A stretch of 64,000 bases of DNA, taken from Acidobacteriota bacterium. GTDB taxonomy: Bacteria; Acidobacteriota; Blastocatellia; UBA7656. Location of the stretch: contig JBBPIG010000004.1 of assembly GCA_038040445.1 (NCBI GenBank), forward strand, positions 204,190 to 268,189. The letters are read 5' to 3'. Both the position numbers and the translations under genes were made by a program. Shown here in pieces: positions 18,820 through 27,680 of this stretch (the first letter of the stretch is position 1; the number at the start of each line of letters is the position of its first letter). The notes beneath the pieces were generated by a model, which was given only the letters and a program-made list of their open reading frames with translations, searched no databases and was not told the DNA's origin.

Positions 18820-20136
18820 ATGGTCAACGCACGCGCTTCAAGGGTTCTTCTCTTCGCTTTGATTCTAGTTCTGTGCTCATCGGCGCTTGGTCAGTCGAAC
18901 ATCGTCACCGCGATTAAATGCGGGCGGCTAATCAACCCCGTAGACGGCTCGGTCACCGCGAATGCCGTCATCATCGTACGCGGTGAACGTATCGAACAGG
19001 CCGGCGCGGGCCTCAGTATTCCCAGCGGAGCGAAGATCATTGATCTCTCGGCTTACACGGTCTTGCCGGGGTTGATCGATTGCCACACTCACGTCTTGCT
19101 TCAACCTGAAGACGAGAAAGGCGCGCCGCCCGTCGTCACCAAGTCGCAAGCTTTTCGCACCGTGCAAGGAGTCGCCGCTGCAAAACGGGATCTGGAAGCC
19201 GGGTTTACGACCATGCGCGACCTCGACAGCGAAGGCGCGGGCTTCGCCGACGTGGCTATTCGCGATGGGATCAATCGGGGAATCATTCCCGGGCCGCGTC
19301 TTTTCGTCTCGACCTACGCTCTCACGATAACCGGCGGGCACATGAATAATGCCGGGCTGAACCCGGACATCGCGATTCCCGAGCCTGCGACGCTGACGGA
19401 CTCACGCGACGCGATGATCGCCGAGATACGACGCGAGGTGAAGTACGGCGCCGACTGGATCAAGCTCTATGCAACGGGCACGCTTCGACACGTCGATCCG
19501 GTGACGCTCGAATCGCTCAGCCAGGTGTCGCTGGACGAAGTGAGAGCCGTCGTCGCCGAAGCCTCGCGCTGGCGTCGCGACGTTGCGGCTCACGCTTACG
19601 GAGGCGAAGGCGCGAAGAACGCGATTCGCGGCGGCGTGCGTTCGATCGAGCACGGCATGTTGATGGACGACGAAACGTTGAAGCTGCTCGTCGAGCACGG
19701 AACCTTCTGGTGCCCAACGTTGTCGGTTTACCTGCCCGAGTCAACAGAGGACAACACTGAGATGCGCCGCCGAATAGTTGCTCATCACAAAGAGGTCTTT
19801 CAAAAAGCGATGCGAATGGGGGTGAAGATTTGTTTCGGCACGGACGTGGGCGCCTTCGAGCACGGGACCTCGGCGCGTGAGTTCTTGAAGATGGTCGAGT
19901 ACGGGATGAAGCCGATTGATGCAATTCGGTCGGCGACAACGCGCGCCGCGGAATTGCTTAGGATGGAAAAGCAGATCGGCAGCGTGGAAACTGGAAAGCT
20001 TGCGGACATCATCGCCGTGGAAGGCGATCCGCTGGCTGACATCAACGCGCTGACTCGCGTGACGTTTGTAATGAAAGGTGGAAAGGTGTTCAAATTATGG
20101 TCTTCTATTGCACGAACCTGGGTAATGGTCCTGTAG
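18820..20136 (+). CDS. Secreted amidohydrolase, with an altered C-terminal end
   Basis: 438 aa from the ATG at 18820, preceded by AAAGGTGGA; the in-frame ATG at 18760 has no comparable site. Signal peptide (1-26). Metal-dependent amidohydrolase barrel of the imidazolonepropionase/prolidase-like group: HxH in GLIDCHTHVLL, a GFTTMRDLDS loop, Lys in DWIKLYATGT, His in AAHAYGG and SIEHGM, Asp in FGTDVGAFEHG. The composite beta domain ends normally at VMKGGKVFK, where the family usually stops, but here the frame runs on for 14 unrelated residues into a CHRD-gene fragment. Function is probably retained. Confidence 0.85.
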   Translation: MVNARASRVLLFALILVLCSSALGQSNIVTAIKCGRLINPVDGSVTANAVIIVRGERIEQAGAGLSIPSGAKIIDLSAYTVLPGLIDCHTHVLLQPEDEKGAPPVVTKSQAFRTVQGVAAAKRDLEAGFTTMRDLDSEGAGFADVAIRDGINRGIIPGPRLFVSTYALTITGGHMNNAGLNPDIAIPEPATLTDSRDAMIAEIRREVKYGADWIKLYATGTLRHVDPVTLESLSQVSLDEVRAVVAEASRWRRDVAAHAYGGEGAKNAIRGGVRSIEHGMLMDDETLKLLVEHGTFWCPTLSVYLPESTEDNTEMRRRIVAHHKEVFQKAMRMGVKICFGTDVGAFEHGTSAREFLKMVEYGMKPIDAIRSATTRAAELLRMEKQIGSVETGKLADIIAVEGDPLADINALTRVTFVMKGGKVFKLWSSIARTWVMVL

Positions 20137-20357
20137 GGACGCAGCTCTGCCCCGGGACTACGTCGGGTAGCGTCAGCGGAAGAATCACGGCAGCCGACGT
20201 TATCGGAGGCGCGGCAGCACAGGGAGTCGCTGCGGGAGAGTTCGCCGAAGTACTGAGAGCCATTCGCGAAGGCGCCGTATACGTCAACGTGCATACAACC
20301 CTCTTCCCTGGAGGCGAAATCAGAGGCCAGCTCACACCGGGACCTCAAAAGCCGTAA
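20097..20357 (+). pseudogene. 3' part of a CHRD-domain gene
   Basis: Frame +1 relative to the amidohydrolase tail. It reads FYCTNLGNGPVGTQLCPG, then GEFAEVLRAIREGAVYVNVH and FPGGEIRGQLTPG, the C-terminal half of a CHRD domain (secreted, found in chordin and bacterial homologues). The signal peptide and the first half of the domain are missing. The ATG at 20097 lies where the amidohydrolase sequence stops being typical, so this looks like a deletion joining two genes. A product from this ATG would not be exported. Confidence 0.75.
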
Positions 20358-20402
20358 TCACTCATAGTCGCGAGCCGGATGGCCGCGGAATTACCGATGA
20401 AT

Positions 20403-20445
20403 AGAGCCGCTCTTCTGAAACTTCAGTCGAGCGGCTCTGCTGTTT
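20403..20445 (+). terminator. Rho-independent-type terminator
   Basis: AGAGCCGCTC, a sixteen-base loop, GAGCGGCTCT, then TTTT at 20442-20445. It follows the CHRD remnant and faces the end of the convergent nitroreductase gene. Confidence 0.75.
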
Positions 20446-20480
20446 TCAGCGAAGTTCGCCTGGATCTTTCTTTAGGTTGC

Positions 20481-21614
20481 TCATCCTTCCGGATAAGGCG
20501 CACCCCACTTCCCGGCGAATGCAATCTCGCCAATCGCCTTGCGCTCGCGCGAGGCGAGTTCTTTTCCGCGTAGCTTTTCGTCCAGTTCACCAAGGTTGCC
20601 CCGATAAGGATAGCCGATAGCAATCATCGCAATCGGAGTGAAGCCTTCCGCAATTCCAAACTCACTTCGCGCGCGGTCGGCGTCGTAGCCCGCCATCGGA
20701 TGAGCCGCAAGTCCCAGTTCAACCGCTTCCAACAACAGATTCTCCGTGGCGAGTCCTGTATCGTGCTGCGCCCAGCGATTGGGCTTACCGCTTTGCTCGA
20801 AAGTTTCGCGGGCAACGGACAACATCAACACCGGAGCCTTGCGCGCCCAGGCGTTACCCTCGGTCAAACAGTCTCGGGCCTTGGCGAGCGCGTCCAGGTC
20901 AGATCCATCAAACACCAAAAAGCGCCTCGGCTGATCGTTGAAACACGACGGCGCCCAGCGCGCCGCTTCGAGCATCGTCAGCACTTTTTCGCGCTCGACA
21001 GGCCGGCCTTCCTCGAACGCTCGCGGACTCCAACGACGGGGCATCAGTTCGTTGATGGGATAATCCGTTTGCGCCGGCTTCTCGGGATAGATCGATACTA
21101 CGTCTGAAGACACAGCGGTGAAGATGTCATCAACCTCAACTCCAATGTGGCGAAGGTGACTGGCCATATGCATGACGTAGTCATCGAGCACGAACCCGAG
21201 CGACATCGGCTCTGACCCGCCGACGCTCAGGGTGTGCGCCCAGGCAGCATCGGGCGCTGATTCACCGGCGGCCAGGAGCTGCGAGTTTCCCGCTCGCCAC
21301 CACGCTATCAAATCATTCCAGTCGCGATTCTGATAGCCATGCAGCTCAACCCATCGGTCGCCGTCGTAACCAGGCAGCGCGAGATTGTCTTCGAGTTGCG
21401 CGCGCACTATTCGTTGATGATTGTTGGCTGCGGAATCAATCAAGTGACCCAGTTCCTCCTTCGCCGACCAGCTTTCAGGCGAGAGCTTGACGGCGGCGCG
21501 TTCGCGTGAAGTTGCGGCGAGGCGCCCAGGGACTGCGATAATCGCGTACCGAAGCTGCGCTAAGCCGCGCGGCGCGAAGAGAGGTTCTTGCCGGTTGTGT
21601 GGTTCTTCGCTCAT
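20481..21614 (-). CDS. DinB-nitroreductase fusion protein
   Basis: 377 aa with two parts. Residues 1-165 are DinB-like: a four-helix protein with WSAKEELGHLIDSAANNHQRI, a DWNDLIAWW helix and DYVMHMASHLRHIGVE; the His residues after GHL and in HMASHLRH fit the metal triad seen in DinB/YfiT folds. Residues about 180-377 are a flavin nitroreductase: PINELMPRRWSPRAFEE, ARWAPSCFNDQPRRF (FMN binding), HDTGLATENLLLEAVELGLAAHPMAGYD, MIAIGYP. These folds are normally separate proteins. No stop or frameshift separates them and the linker is short. Possible role: thiol or xenobiotic detoxification (inference). Confidence 0.85.
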   Translation of the reverse strand: MSEEPHNRQEPLFAPRGLAQLRYAIIAVPGRLAATSRERAAVKLSPESWSAKEELGHLIDSAANNHQRIVRAQLEDNLALPGYDGDRWVELHGYQNRDWNDLIAWWRAGNSQLLAAGESAPDAAWAHTLSVGGSEPMSLGFVLDDYVMHMASHLRHIGVEVDDIFTAVSSDVVSIYPEKPAQTDYPINELMPRRWSPRAFEEGRPVEREKVLTMLEAARWAPSCFNDQPRRFLVFDGSDLDALAKARDCLTEGNAWARKAPVLMLSVARETFEQSGKPNRWAQHDTGLATENLLLEAVELGLAAHPMAGYDADRARSEFGIAEGFTPIAMIAIGYPYRGNLGELDEKLRGKELASRERKAIGEIAFAGKWGAPYPEG

Positions 21615-21721
21615 CTGACCTCGTTGTGGTTACGTCATCTTAAGGACAAATGATTTGTATCACGTCGACTCTTTGGCAGCCAGCGCTTTGGACCGAGCCG
21701 ATCAAGGTGATATTTAGGCTG

Positions 21722-22041
21722 TGGCGATCAAGGTGATATTTGGACTGCGCCGCCCTCATTCAAGCCGTTTGTCATTCGTGCGTTTGGCGGCGCTTTGGCT
21801 TCGCGGCCAGGCGAATATGTGGAAGCGAAGCACTCCTACGAATCGCGGCAAGAAACAAAACGCCGCCCGTGGATGCTGGCGCCTGCTGGCTTCGTGCGGC
21901 GCGGTCCAAAGCCCCGCAGCAATCAAGGAGCGCCTCGCTTCCCCGTATTCGCCTGGCTCCGAAGCCAAAGCGCCGCCAAACGCGCGAATGACAAACGGCT
22001 TGAATGAGGGCGGCGCAGTCCAAATGTCAGCTTGATCGCCA
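21722..22041. repeat. 320-bp near-perfect palindrome
   Basis: Arms 21722-21838 and 21925-22041 are 117 bases each and differ at about ten positions when one is reverse-complemented, with no gaps. The centre is about 86 bases. Outer ends read TGGCGATCAAGGTGATATTTGG. A 17-base copy of part of this end, CGATCAAGGTGATATTT, lies just outside at 21700-21716. The arms contain ATTTGGACTGCG, also found in the repeat at 47088. No transposase or gene is visible inside; the open frames simply mirror each other. Confidence 0.9.
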
Positions 22042-22155
22042 CGAGTGTCGGTAGTATTCTGCGGTTCTTCGCGAGTTGGTTTCGTCAGCCGAATTAACTT
22101 TCCATTCCGAGGTTAACGATCTCTGTGAAATTCGTCTTCTCTCGAAAGGTCCACT

Positions 22156-24681
22156 ATGCCACGATTGATGATCGCTCTCTTGATAACAGTTATCGCCCTG
22201 CCGCCTCTGGCTGTTGTCGCGCAAGAAAAGCCGCAGGATAAAACCATCAGCGCCCGCACCGTAGGCCTTCAAAAGCTCGACGGCTACGTCCCGCTGTACT
22301 GGGACGCCAACGGCGGAAAGATGCTGATGGAGATCTCGCGCTTCAACGCGGAGTTCCTCTATCAAGTTTCGCTTCCGACCGGCGTCGGCTCCAATCCTTT
22401 GGGACTCGACCGCGGGCAGCTCGGAGCTTCGCAAGTCGTGCGCTTCGAACGCATCGGGCCGAAGGTGTTGATGATAGCGGCGAACTATCGTTACCGCGCG
22501 ATATCGCCGGAGGCCGCCGAACGCCGCGCTGTAGAAGAATCATTCGCGCAATCGGTGTTGTGGGGATTCAAAGTCGAGGCCTTGGAAGGCGACCGCGTTT
22601 TGGTTGACGCGACTGCGTTCTTTCTGCGCGACGCACATGGCGTGATCGACCGGCTGCGGCAGGCGAGACAAGGTCAGTATCGCCTCGATGAAACCCGGAG
22701 CGCGTTCTTCCTTGCGCGCACGAAGGCCTTCCCGAAAAACACGGAAGTCGAAACCATTTTGACGTTCTCATCCGACGGCGACCCCGGGCCGCTCGTGCGT
22801 GAGACCGTGCCCTCGCCTCAGTCGCTAACCGTCCGCGAACACCACTCGTTGGTCGAACTGCCCGGCGATGGCTACAAACCCCGCAAGCTTGATCCGCGAG
22901 TGGGTGTGCACGGCATAACCTTCAACGACTACGCTTCGCCGATCATCGAGCCGGTCGAGAAGCGCTGGATCGCGCGTCACAGGCTTCAGAAGAAAGACCC
23001 CACCGCGGCCATTTCCGAGCCGGTGAAGCCGATCGTCTACTACGTCGACAACGGCGCGCCGGAGCCGATTCGCAGCGCGTTGGTCAATGGGGCGGCGTGG
23101 TGGAACGCGGCGTTCGAAGCCGCCGGTTTCAAGAACGCCTTTCAAGTGAAGGTCCTGCCGGAAGGCGCGGACCCGATGGACCTGCGCTACAACATGATCA
23201 ACTGGGTGCATCGCTCGACTCGCGGCTGGTCATATGGAGGAAGCGTCACCGATCCGCGAACGGGTGAGATCATCAAAGGCAACGTTACCCTGGGCTCGCT
23301 AAGAATTCGACAGGACTACATGCTGGGGACCGGTCTGATTCCGGCGTTCGCAGCCAACGGCCAGGGTGAAGGCGAGTGTGAGTTCGGCGCGGCCGCGGAT
23401 CTGGACTACCTCACGGACCTCGATCCCGCGACCGATGCGGCGGCGATGTCGCTGGCACGGATACATCAGTTGTCCGCGCACGAAGTCGGGCACACTCTTG
23501 GGCTGGCGCACAACTTCGCGGCGAGCACTTATGGCCGCGCCTCGGTGATGGACTACCCCGCGCCGACGGTCGAAATAAAGAACGCCAAGTTGGATCTGTC
23601 AAACGCGTACGCGGTGGGCATCGGCGCTTACGACAAGTTCGCGATCAAGTACGCCTACTCCGAATTCGCTCCGGGCGCGAACGAATCGGCTGAGCTTGAA
23701 CGCATACTGCAAGAAGGCGGTGCGGCGGGGATGTTGTTCATCTCGGACGCGGACGCGCGCCCGCCTGGCGCCGCTCATCCGCTTGCGAATCTTTGGGACA
23801 ACGGTGACGACCCGATAGCGACGCTTCGACACGAGATGGAAGTGCGACGCATCGGGCTTTCGGAATTCGGATTGAAGAACATTCCGACGGGCACCCCGTT
23901 GTCGTTGCTCGAAGCCAGGCTGCTTCCGCTCTACTTGCATCATCGCTATCAGCTTCAAGCGGCGGTCAAGTCCGTCGGAGGAGTCTACTATACCTATGCC
24001 GTGAAGACGGCTTCAGGAGCCAATCCTGCCAAGGTGCAGGAAATCGTTTCGCCCGCGCGGCAGCGCGACGCGCTCGCCGCGGTGTTGGAGACGATAAAGG
24101 TTGACGCGCTCGCAATCCCGCCGCGAATACTCGATCTGATTCCTCCGCGGGCGTTCGGTTACGAGGGCGGAACTACTGAACTGTTCAGCAAGCGAACCGC
24201 CCCGACGTTCGACCCCATTGCGGCGGCCACCATCGCGGCGGACTTTGGCGTCTCGGGATTGCTCGATCCGAACCGAGCCGCGCGGCTGATCGAGTTCCAC
24301 TCACGCAACGGCGCGAACCCCGACTTCAAAGAAGTGGTCGACGCGTTGGTCGGAGCCACCTGGAAGACCGCAACACCGAAGAACGCTTATCACGCGGAGA
24401 TCGCTCGCGCGGTGCAGAGCTTGACGGTTAACCAACTGATGGAGCTTGCGGCTGATTCCGCCGCCTCGACGCAAGTTCGAGCCGTCGCAACGGAGACACT
24501 TCGCGGATTGAATTCCTGGTTGAAGCTTCCGGCCTCGGGGGCGAGCAACGCCGCGCATCGAAACGCCACACGCGAAGACATCGAACGTTTCCTGGCGCGC
24601 CCCGATGCCACGCGCAAGCAGACTCCGCCGTTGCCCACGCCACCCGGCGACCCAATCGGGTCGAAGGCATCCAAGAACTAA
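22156..24681 (+). CDS. Secreted zinc-dependent metalloprotease (large HExxH type)
   Basis: 841 aa. Signal peptide (1-22, ending VVAQ). The N-terminal half (about 30-260) is a beta-rich domain of the DUF5117/DUF5118 kind, with [13 protein letters not shown] and [18 protein letters not shown]. The catalytic site [13 protein letters not shown] is at about 443-455: an HExxHxxGxxH zinc motif followed by a SVMDYPAP Met-turn, as in metzincins. The C-terminal third is of unknown fold. The ATG is preceded by GAAAGG. It is 30 bases upstream of an alpha/beta hydrolase on the same strand. Such genes are frequent in acidobacteria and Bacteroidetes; substrates are unknown. Confidence 0.9.
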   Translation: MPRLMIALLITVIALPPLAVVAQEKPQDKTISARTVGLQKLDGYVPLYWDANGGKMLMEISRFNAEFLYQVSLPTGVGSNPLGLDRGQLGASQVVRFERIGPKVLMIAANYRYRAISPEAAERRAVEESFAQSVLWGFKVEALEGDRVLVDATAFFLRDAHGVIDRLRQARQGQYRLDETRSAFFLARTKAFPKNTEVETILTFSSDGDPGPLVRETVPSPQSLTVREHHSLVELPGDGYKPRKLDPRVGVHGITFNDYASPIIEPVEKRWIARHRLQKKDPTAAISEPVKPIVYYVDNGAPEPIRSALVNGAAWWNAAFEAAGFKNAFQVKVLPEGADPMDLRYNMINWVHRSTRGWSYGGSVTDPRTGEIIKGNVTLGSLRIRQDYMLGTGLIPAFAANGQGEGECEFGAAADLDYLTDLDPATDAAAMSLARIHQLSAHEVGHTLGLAHNFAASTYGRASVMDYPAPTVEIKNAKLDLSNAYAVGIGAYDKFAIKYAYSEFAPGANESAELERILQEGGAAGMLFISDADARPPGAAHPLANLWDNGDDPIATLRHEMEVRRIGLSEFGLKNIPTGTPLSLLEARLLPLYLHHRYQLQAAVKSVGGVYYTYAVKTASGANPAKVQEIVSPARQRDALAAVLETIKVDALAIPPRILDLIPPRAFGYEGGTTELFSKRTAPTFDPIAAATIAADFGVSGLLDPNRAARLIEFHSRNGANPDFKEVVDALVGATWKTATPKNAYHAEIARAVQSLTVNQLMELAADSAASTQVRAVATETLRGLNSWLKLPASGASNAAHRNATREDIERFLARPDATRKQTPPLPTPPGDPIGSKASKN

Positions 24682-24710
24682 CCTGAACGCAGAAGGAGAC
24701 CTCAAACACT

Positions 24711-25508
24711 ATGCCGTACGCCGACAACTCTGGGGTGAAAATCTACTGGGAGGAGCAGGGAGAGGGCGACCCGATTCTGCTCATTATGGGGCTGGGCTAC
24801 ACGATGGACATGTGGTATCGCACTGTGCCCGCCGTCTCCAAACACTATCGGACGATCAGCTTTGACAACCGCGGCGTTGGGCGCACCGACGTTCCTCCCG
24901 GTCCTTATCCCATTGCTGCGATGGCTGCGGACGCGGCCGCGGTTATGGATTCAGCGGGAGTGACTCGCGCGCACGTTTTTGGTATATCGATGGGTGGAAT
25001 GATCGCGCAAGAATTCGCGCTTCAATATCCGGAGCGCACGCGTTCGCTCATTCTAGGTTGCACCAGTCACGGCGGACCACAGTCGGTGCTGGCCGATGCG
25101 GAAGTGATCACCACGCTGATGGCGAGAGGAACAATGTCCGCCGAAGAAGGGATTCACGCGATGATCCCTTTCATCTACGCTCCCTCGACTCCGCTCGAGC
25201 GGATTGAAGAGGATCTCGAAATCAGACGGCGAACGTTCCCGACGGCTCAGGGCTACTTTGCGCAGGTTCAGGGAATCTTTGCGTACGAATCTCTCAACCG
25301 CCTGTCTCAACTCAAAGTGCCCACGCTGGTCGTGCACGGCGAATCAGACCGGTTGGTTCCGCCCGAGAACGGCCGGCGTCTTGCGCGGCTAATAAGCGGC
25401 GCGAAATTGGTGATGATCCCCGTTGCAAGCCACATCTTCCCGACCGATCAACCAGACGCGGCTCATGACGCGATCCTGGGTTTCCTCGCCGAGCAAAGCG
25501 CAACGTAA
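24711..25508 (+). CDS. Alpha/beta hydrolase
   Basis: 265 aa, cytoplasmic (no signal peptide). Classical fold: oxyanion loop LIMGLGYTMDMW, strand with DNRGVGRTDVP, nucleophile elbow GISMGGMIA (Ser near 94), acid in HGESDRLVPPENG and a His in VASHIFPTDQPD near the C-terminus. It resembles the 3-oxoadipate enol-lactonase/haloperoxidase-like group, but specificity cannot be assigned. AAGGAGA precedes the ATG. It may be co-transcribed with the metalloprotease, though no shared pathway is evident. Confidence 0.88.
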   Translation: MPYADNSGVKIYWEEQGEGDPILLIMGLGYTMDMWYRTVPAVSKHYRTISFDNRGVGRTDVPPGPYPIAAMAADAAAVMDSAGVTRAHVFGISMGGMIAQEFALQYPERTRSLILGCTSHGGPQSVLADAEVITTLMARGTMSAEEGIHAMIPFIYAPSTPLERIEEDLEIRRRTFPTAQGYFAQVQGIFAYESLNRLSQLKVPTLVVHGESDRLVPPENGRRLARLISGAKLVMIPVASHIFPTDQPDAAHDAILGFLAEQSAT

Positions 25509-25535
25509 GAGTGTGTAAGAGTCAGACTTCCCGGG

Positions 25536-25731
25536 AATCCCCCCAACGGAGTTGGGGGATCGTTCATACTCAGCCTACAAGTGCGAGGCCCCCGCCGCTT
25601 CCCTCCTGATTCCTCTTTCGCGCGCCACTCGCGGCGTGAGTGGCGCGCGAAAGAGGAATCCCGAAGAGAGGGAGTAGACCCTTTGGCTGTAGGCTAGGTA
25701 TGAACAATCCACCAACTGCGTTGGTGGGATT
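25536..25731. repeat. 196-bp composite palindrome
   Basis: The core hairpin has a perfect 22-base stem, ATTCCTCTTTCGCGCGCCAC plus TC (25609-25630) against 25638-25659, and a 7-base loop. An outer stem pairs GTTCATAC and AGCCTACA (25562 on) with TGTAGGCT and GTATGAAC (to 25705). Each end carries a small hairpin: CCCCCAAC-GGA-GTTGGGGG at the left and CCACCAACTGCGTTGGTGG at the right. It fills the gap between convergent genes. Confidence 0.88.
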
Positions 25732-25743
25732 GAACAGCGACGC

Positions 25744-27096
25744 TCAGCGAAGTGTCAGGCTGTGACCCTCGGCCGACGGGAGCGAAACTCGAAGCAGCGT
25801 TGCAAGCGTTGGAGCGATGTCTCGCATATCTATCTGACCCAGGTCACGGCCCGCCGCGATGCCAGGACCGGCGATGAAGAACGATGAGTTCATCTCGGCT
25901 ACATCGGGCGCGTAACCGTGGGTCCCTCCAGGTCTGACTGCCCCCGTCGCCGGCCCTTGAAGCTTCGAACCAAGCCGATAGCCCGATCGCAACGCAACAA
26001 CAAATAAAGCATCCGGGAAACCACCCAGCCCGCGAGCCGCGGCGCGATCGACGACTTTCGCTACGCCCGATGCCGGGTCGCTGGCCAGCCGGTTCAGGAC
26101 TTCGCCCGCGATCTTTCTCGCTTCACTGTCGGCTTCATCACGAAGCATGATTCCGGCCGAGCCCCCTCCGTACCAGGCGAACGCGCGCCAGGATTTTACT
26201 TTTCCTTGCTCGTTCAACTCGATCAGTCCCGCTTCGCGAAGCGCCGAGTTCAAATTGACTTCTTTGTCGGTTAGCTTGAAGCCATGGTCCGACACCACGC
26301 AGATGATCGCGCGGCCGTTGCCGATCTTCTCGGCCGCCTGGCGAAGCTGACCGACGATCGAATCTATCTTCTCGAGCCAAACAAAGGTCTGCGCACTGTA
26401 AGGACCACTTCGATGTTCCTCGTCGTCGAGGCTGCCAAAATAAGAAAGATGAAAACGCGGCTTCTTCTTTTCGAGAAGGTAGACATTGAAAAGCGCGCGT
26501 CGAACGTCGCCCGCGACAGAATAGTCGTTCCCATCTGTGTAAGGACCGACGGCGGCTTCGGCTTCGCGCAGAAGTCCCGGCGTTGACAGCGCGCGAATCA
26601 CCTTGCGGTCTTCAGCGTTGTCGGCGCGCCAGTACTGAGCGATGTTGAAGCTGATGTTCGCGCCAACTGTGACCGGCCAGTCTACGCTGGCTGTCGCGAT
26701 TCCGGCCTTCGCGCATGCGTCCCACAGGGTCGGAACTCTTATGTCCTCGGCGTACCAGTACCAGCCGTTCAGGTTCTTGCTGTAGGGATCGAACGGCGAG
26801 TTGGCGATGACGCCATGTCTGGCCGGAGAGACGCCGGTGACCATCGTCGTGTGACTCGGATAGGTGACGGTTGGCAGCACACCGGTAACCCCGGAAGCGT
26901 AAGCGCCCCCGGCAACAAGCTTTCTCAGGTTCGGAATTTTTAAGCCGTGCTTGTCGGCTTCGAGCACGTAGTCCGGCTTCAACCCGTCGATCGAGATAAG
27001 CACGACGGGCACGGCGGCAGGATTCTGCGCCTCCGAAGCGAACCACATTGGCTTAATAAGAGTCAGCAGCAAGCTCGCGAACACGATCCTTCTCAT
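25744..27096 (-). CDS. Secreted alkaline phosphatase-superfamily phosphodiesterase
   Basis: 450 aa with an N-terminal signal sequence (1-24). Nucleotide pyrophosphatase/phosphodiesterase group. The metal-binding and nucleophile regions are VVLISIDGLKPDYV (Asp) and VLPTVTYPSHTTMVTGVSPARHG (Thr nucleophile after Pro). The second metal half has ICVVSDHGFKLT (Asp-His) and a distal HGYAP histidine. It probably hydrolyses phosphodiesters or phosphonates outside the inner membrane. GGAGG lies just before the ATG at 27096. It converges on the alpha/beta hydrolase across the composite palindrome. Confidence 0.9.
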   Translation of the reverse strand: MRRIVFASLLLTLIKPMWFASEAQNPAAVPVVLISIDGLKPDYVLEADKHGLKIPNLRKLVAGGAYASGVTGVLPTVTYPSHTTMVTGVSPARHGVIANSPFDPYSKNLNGWYWYAEDIRVPTLWDACAKAGIATASVDWPVTVGANISFNIAQYWRADNAEDRKVIRALSTPGLLREAEAAVGPYTDGNDYSVAGDVRRALFNVYLLEKKKPRFHLSYFGSLDDEEHRSGPYSAQTFVWLEKIDSIVGQLRQAAEKIGNGRAIICVVSDHGFKLTDKEVNLNSALREAGLIELNEQGKVKSWRAFAWYGGGSAGIMLRDEADSEARKIAGEVLNRLASDPASGVAKVVDRAAARGLGGFPDALFVVALRSGYRLGSKLQGPATGAVRPGGTHGYAPDVAEMNSSFFIAGPGIAAGRDLGQIDMRDIAPTLATLLRVSLPSAEGHSLTLR

Positions 27097-27118
27097 TCAT
27101 ACCTCCGGGCGGCGTAGA

Positions 27119-27236
27119 CCTGTGAGGGCGGCCCTCCGTGGCCGTACTCGGCGCCGATCACTTTTACCGCAACTAATCGCGTTTGGCAAAAAACAAAACG
27201 GGGGGAGGGCGGGCCACGGACGGCCGCCCTTACAGG
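27119..27236. repeat. Inverted repeat, GGGCGGCC...CCGTGGCC family
   Basis: CCTGTGAGGGCGGCCCTCC plus GTGGCC (27119-27143) pairs at 23 of 25 positions with 27212-27236. It sits between the divergent phosphodiesterase and arsR genes. Loop about 68 bases. Confidence 0.8.
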
Positions 27237-27253
27237 CGTTCCTGAAAAAGTTC

Positions 27254-27283
27254 TTGACGCGATTCAGGTATTTCTAGTATTCT
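27254..27283 (+). promoter_or_regulatory. Sigma-70-type promoter of arsR
   Basis: TTGACG (27254-27259), an 18-base spacer and TATTCT (27278-27283). The predicted transcription start falls on or next to the ATG at 27290, so the mRNA is probably leaderless; no ribosome-binding site is present. Confidence 0.6.
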
Positions 27284-27290
27284 GGAAATA
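27269..27290. promoter_or_regulatory. Candidate ArsR operator over the -10 element
   Basis: A 22-base imperfect palindrome, TATTTCTAGTATTC on the left half with the right half ending GGAAATA; 14 of 22 positions are symmetric, including both 6-base ends. It covers the -10 box, as expected for autorepression by an ArsR protein. Confidence 0.55.
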
Positions 27291-27631
27291 TGAACAGCGA
27301 GGGGACGGCACGGTATGCAGATATGTTCGCGGCGCTCGGGGCCGAGCCGAGACTTCAGATAGTCCGGCTCCTGCTCTCAGCCCACCCGGACGGGATGATC
27401 GTCGGCGACATCCAAACCGAGCTTGAAATACCAAACTCGACGCTGTCTCACCATCTCGAAAAGCTCAGGATGGAGGGGCTGGTGATCGCGCGGAAAGACA
27501 AGCAGTGGTTGTGGTACTCGGCAAACGCCGACGCGCTTCAAGACCTGCTCGGTTTTCTCTACGCCGAATGCTGCACACGCAGCAAAGTGGTCGAACCGGT
27601 TAAGATCACTTCTCCAAAGGCCCGAAGGTAG
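27290..27631 (+). CDS. arsR: ArsR-family transcriptional regulator
   Basis: 113 aa, a typical winged-helix repressor. The recognition region is IQTELEIPNSTLSHHLEKLRMEGL (about 41-64), the wing RKDKQWLWYSAN. Cys94 and Cys95 near the C-terminus (YAECCTRSK) are plausible arsenite or metal ligands. It heads a same-strand group with a cupin protein and arsM, so arsenic response is likely, although no arsB or arsC pump/reductase is in the window. A promoter and palindrome lie directly upstream. Confidence 0.88.
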   Translation: MNSEGTARYADMFAALGAEPRLQIVRLLLSAHPDGMIVGDIQTELEIPNSTLSHHLEKLRMEGLVIARKDKQWLWYSANADALQDLLGFLYAECCTRSKVVEPVKITSPKARR

Positions 27632-27680
27632 ACGCGAAGCCGGATGAGGCGGTCAGTTAACAGAAAAGGGGGAATCGCAC

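Noticed and set aside
21721-22035. Several open frames of 70-104 codons inside the 320-bp palindrome
   Set aside because: They are mirror images created by the inverted repeat; frames on both strands give nearly the same peptides.
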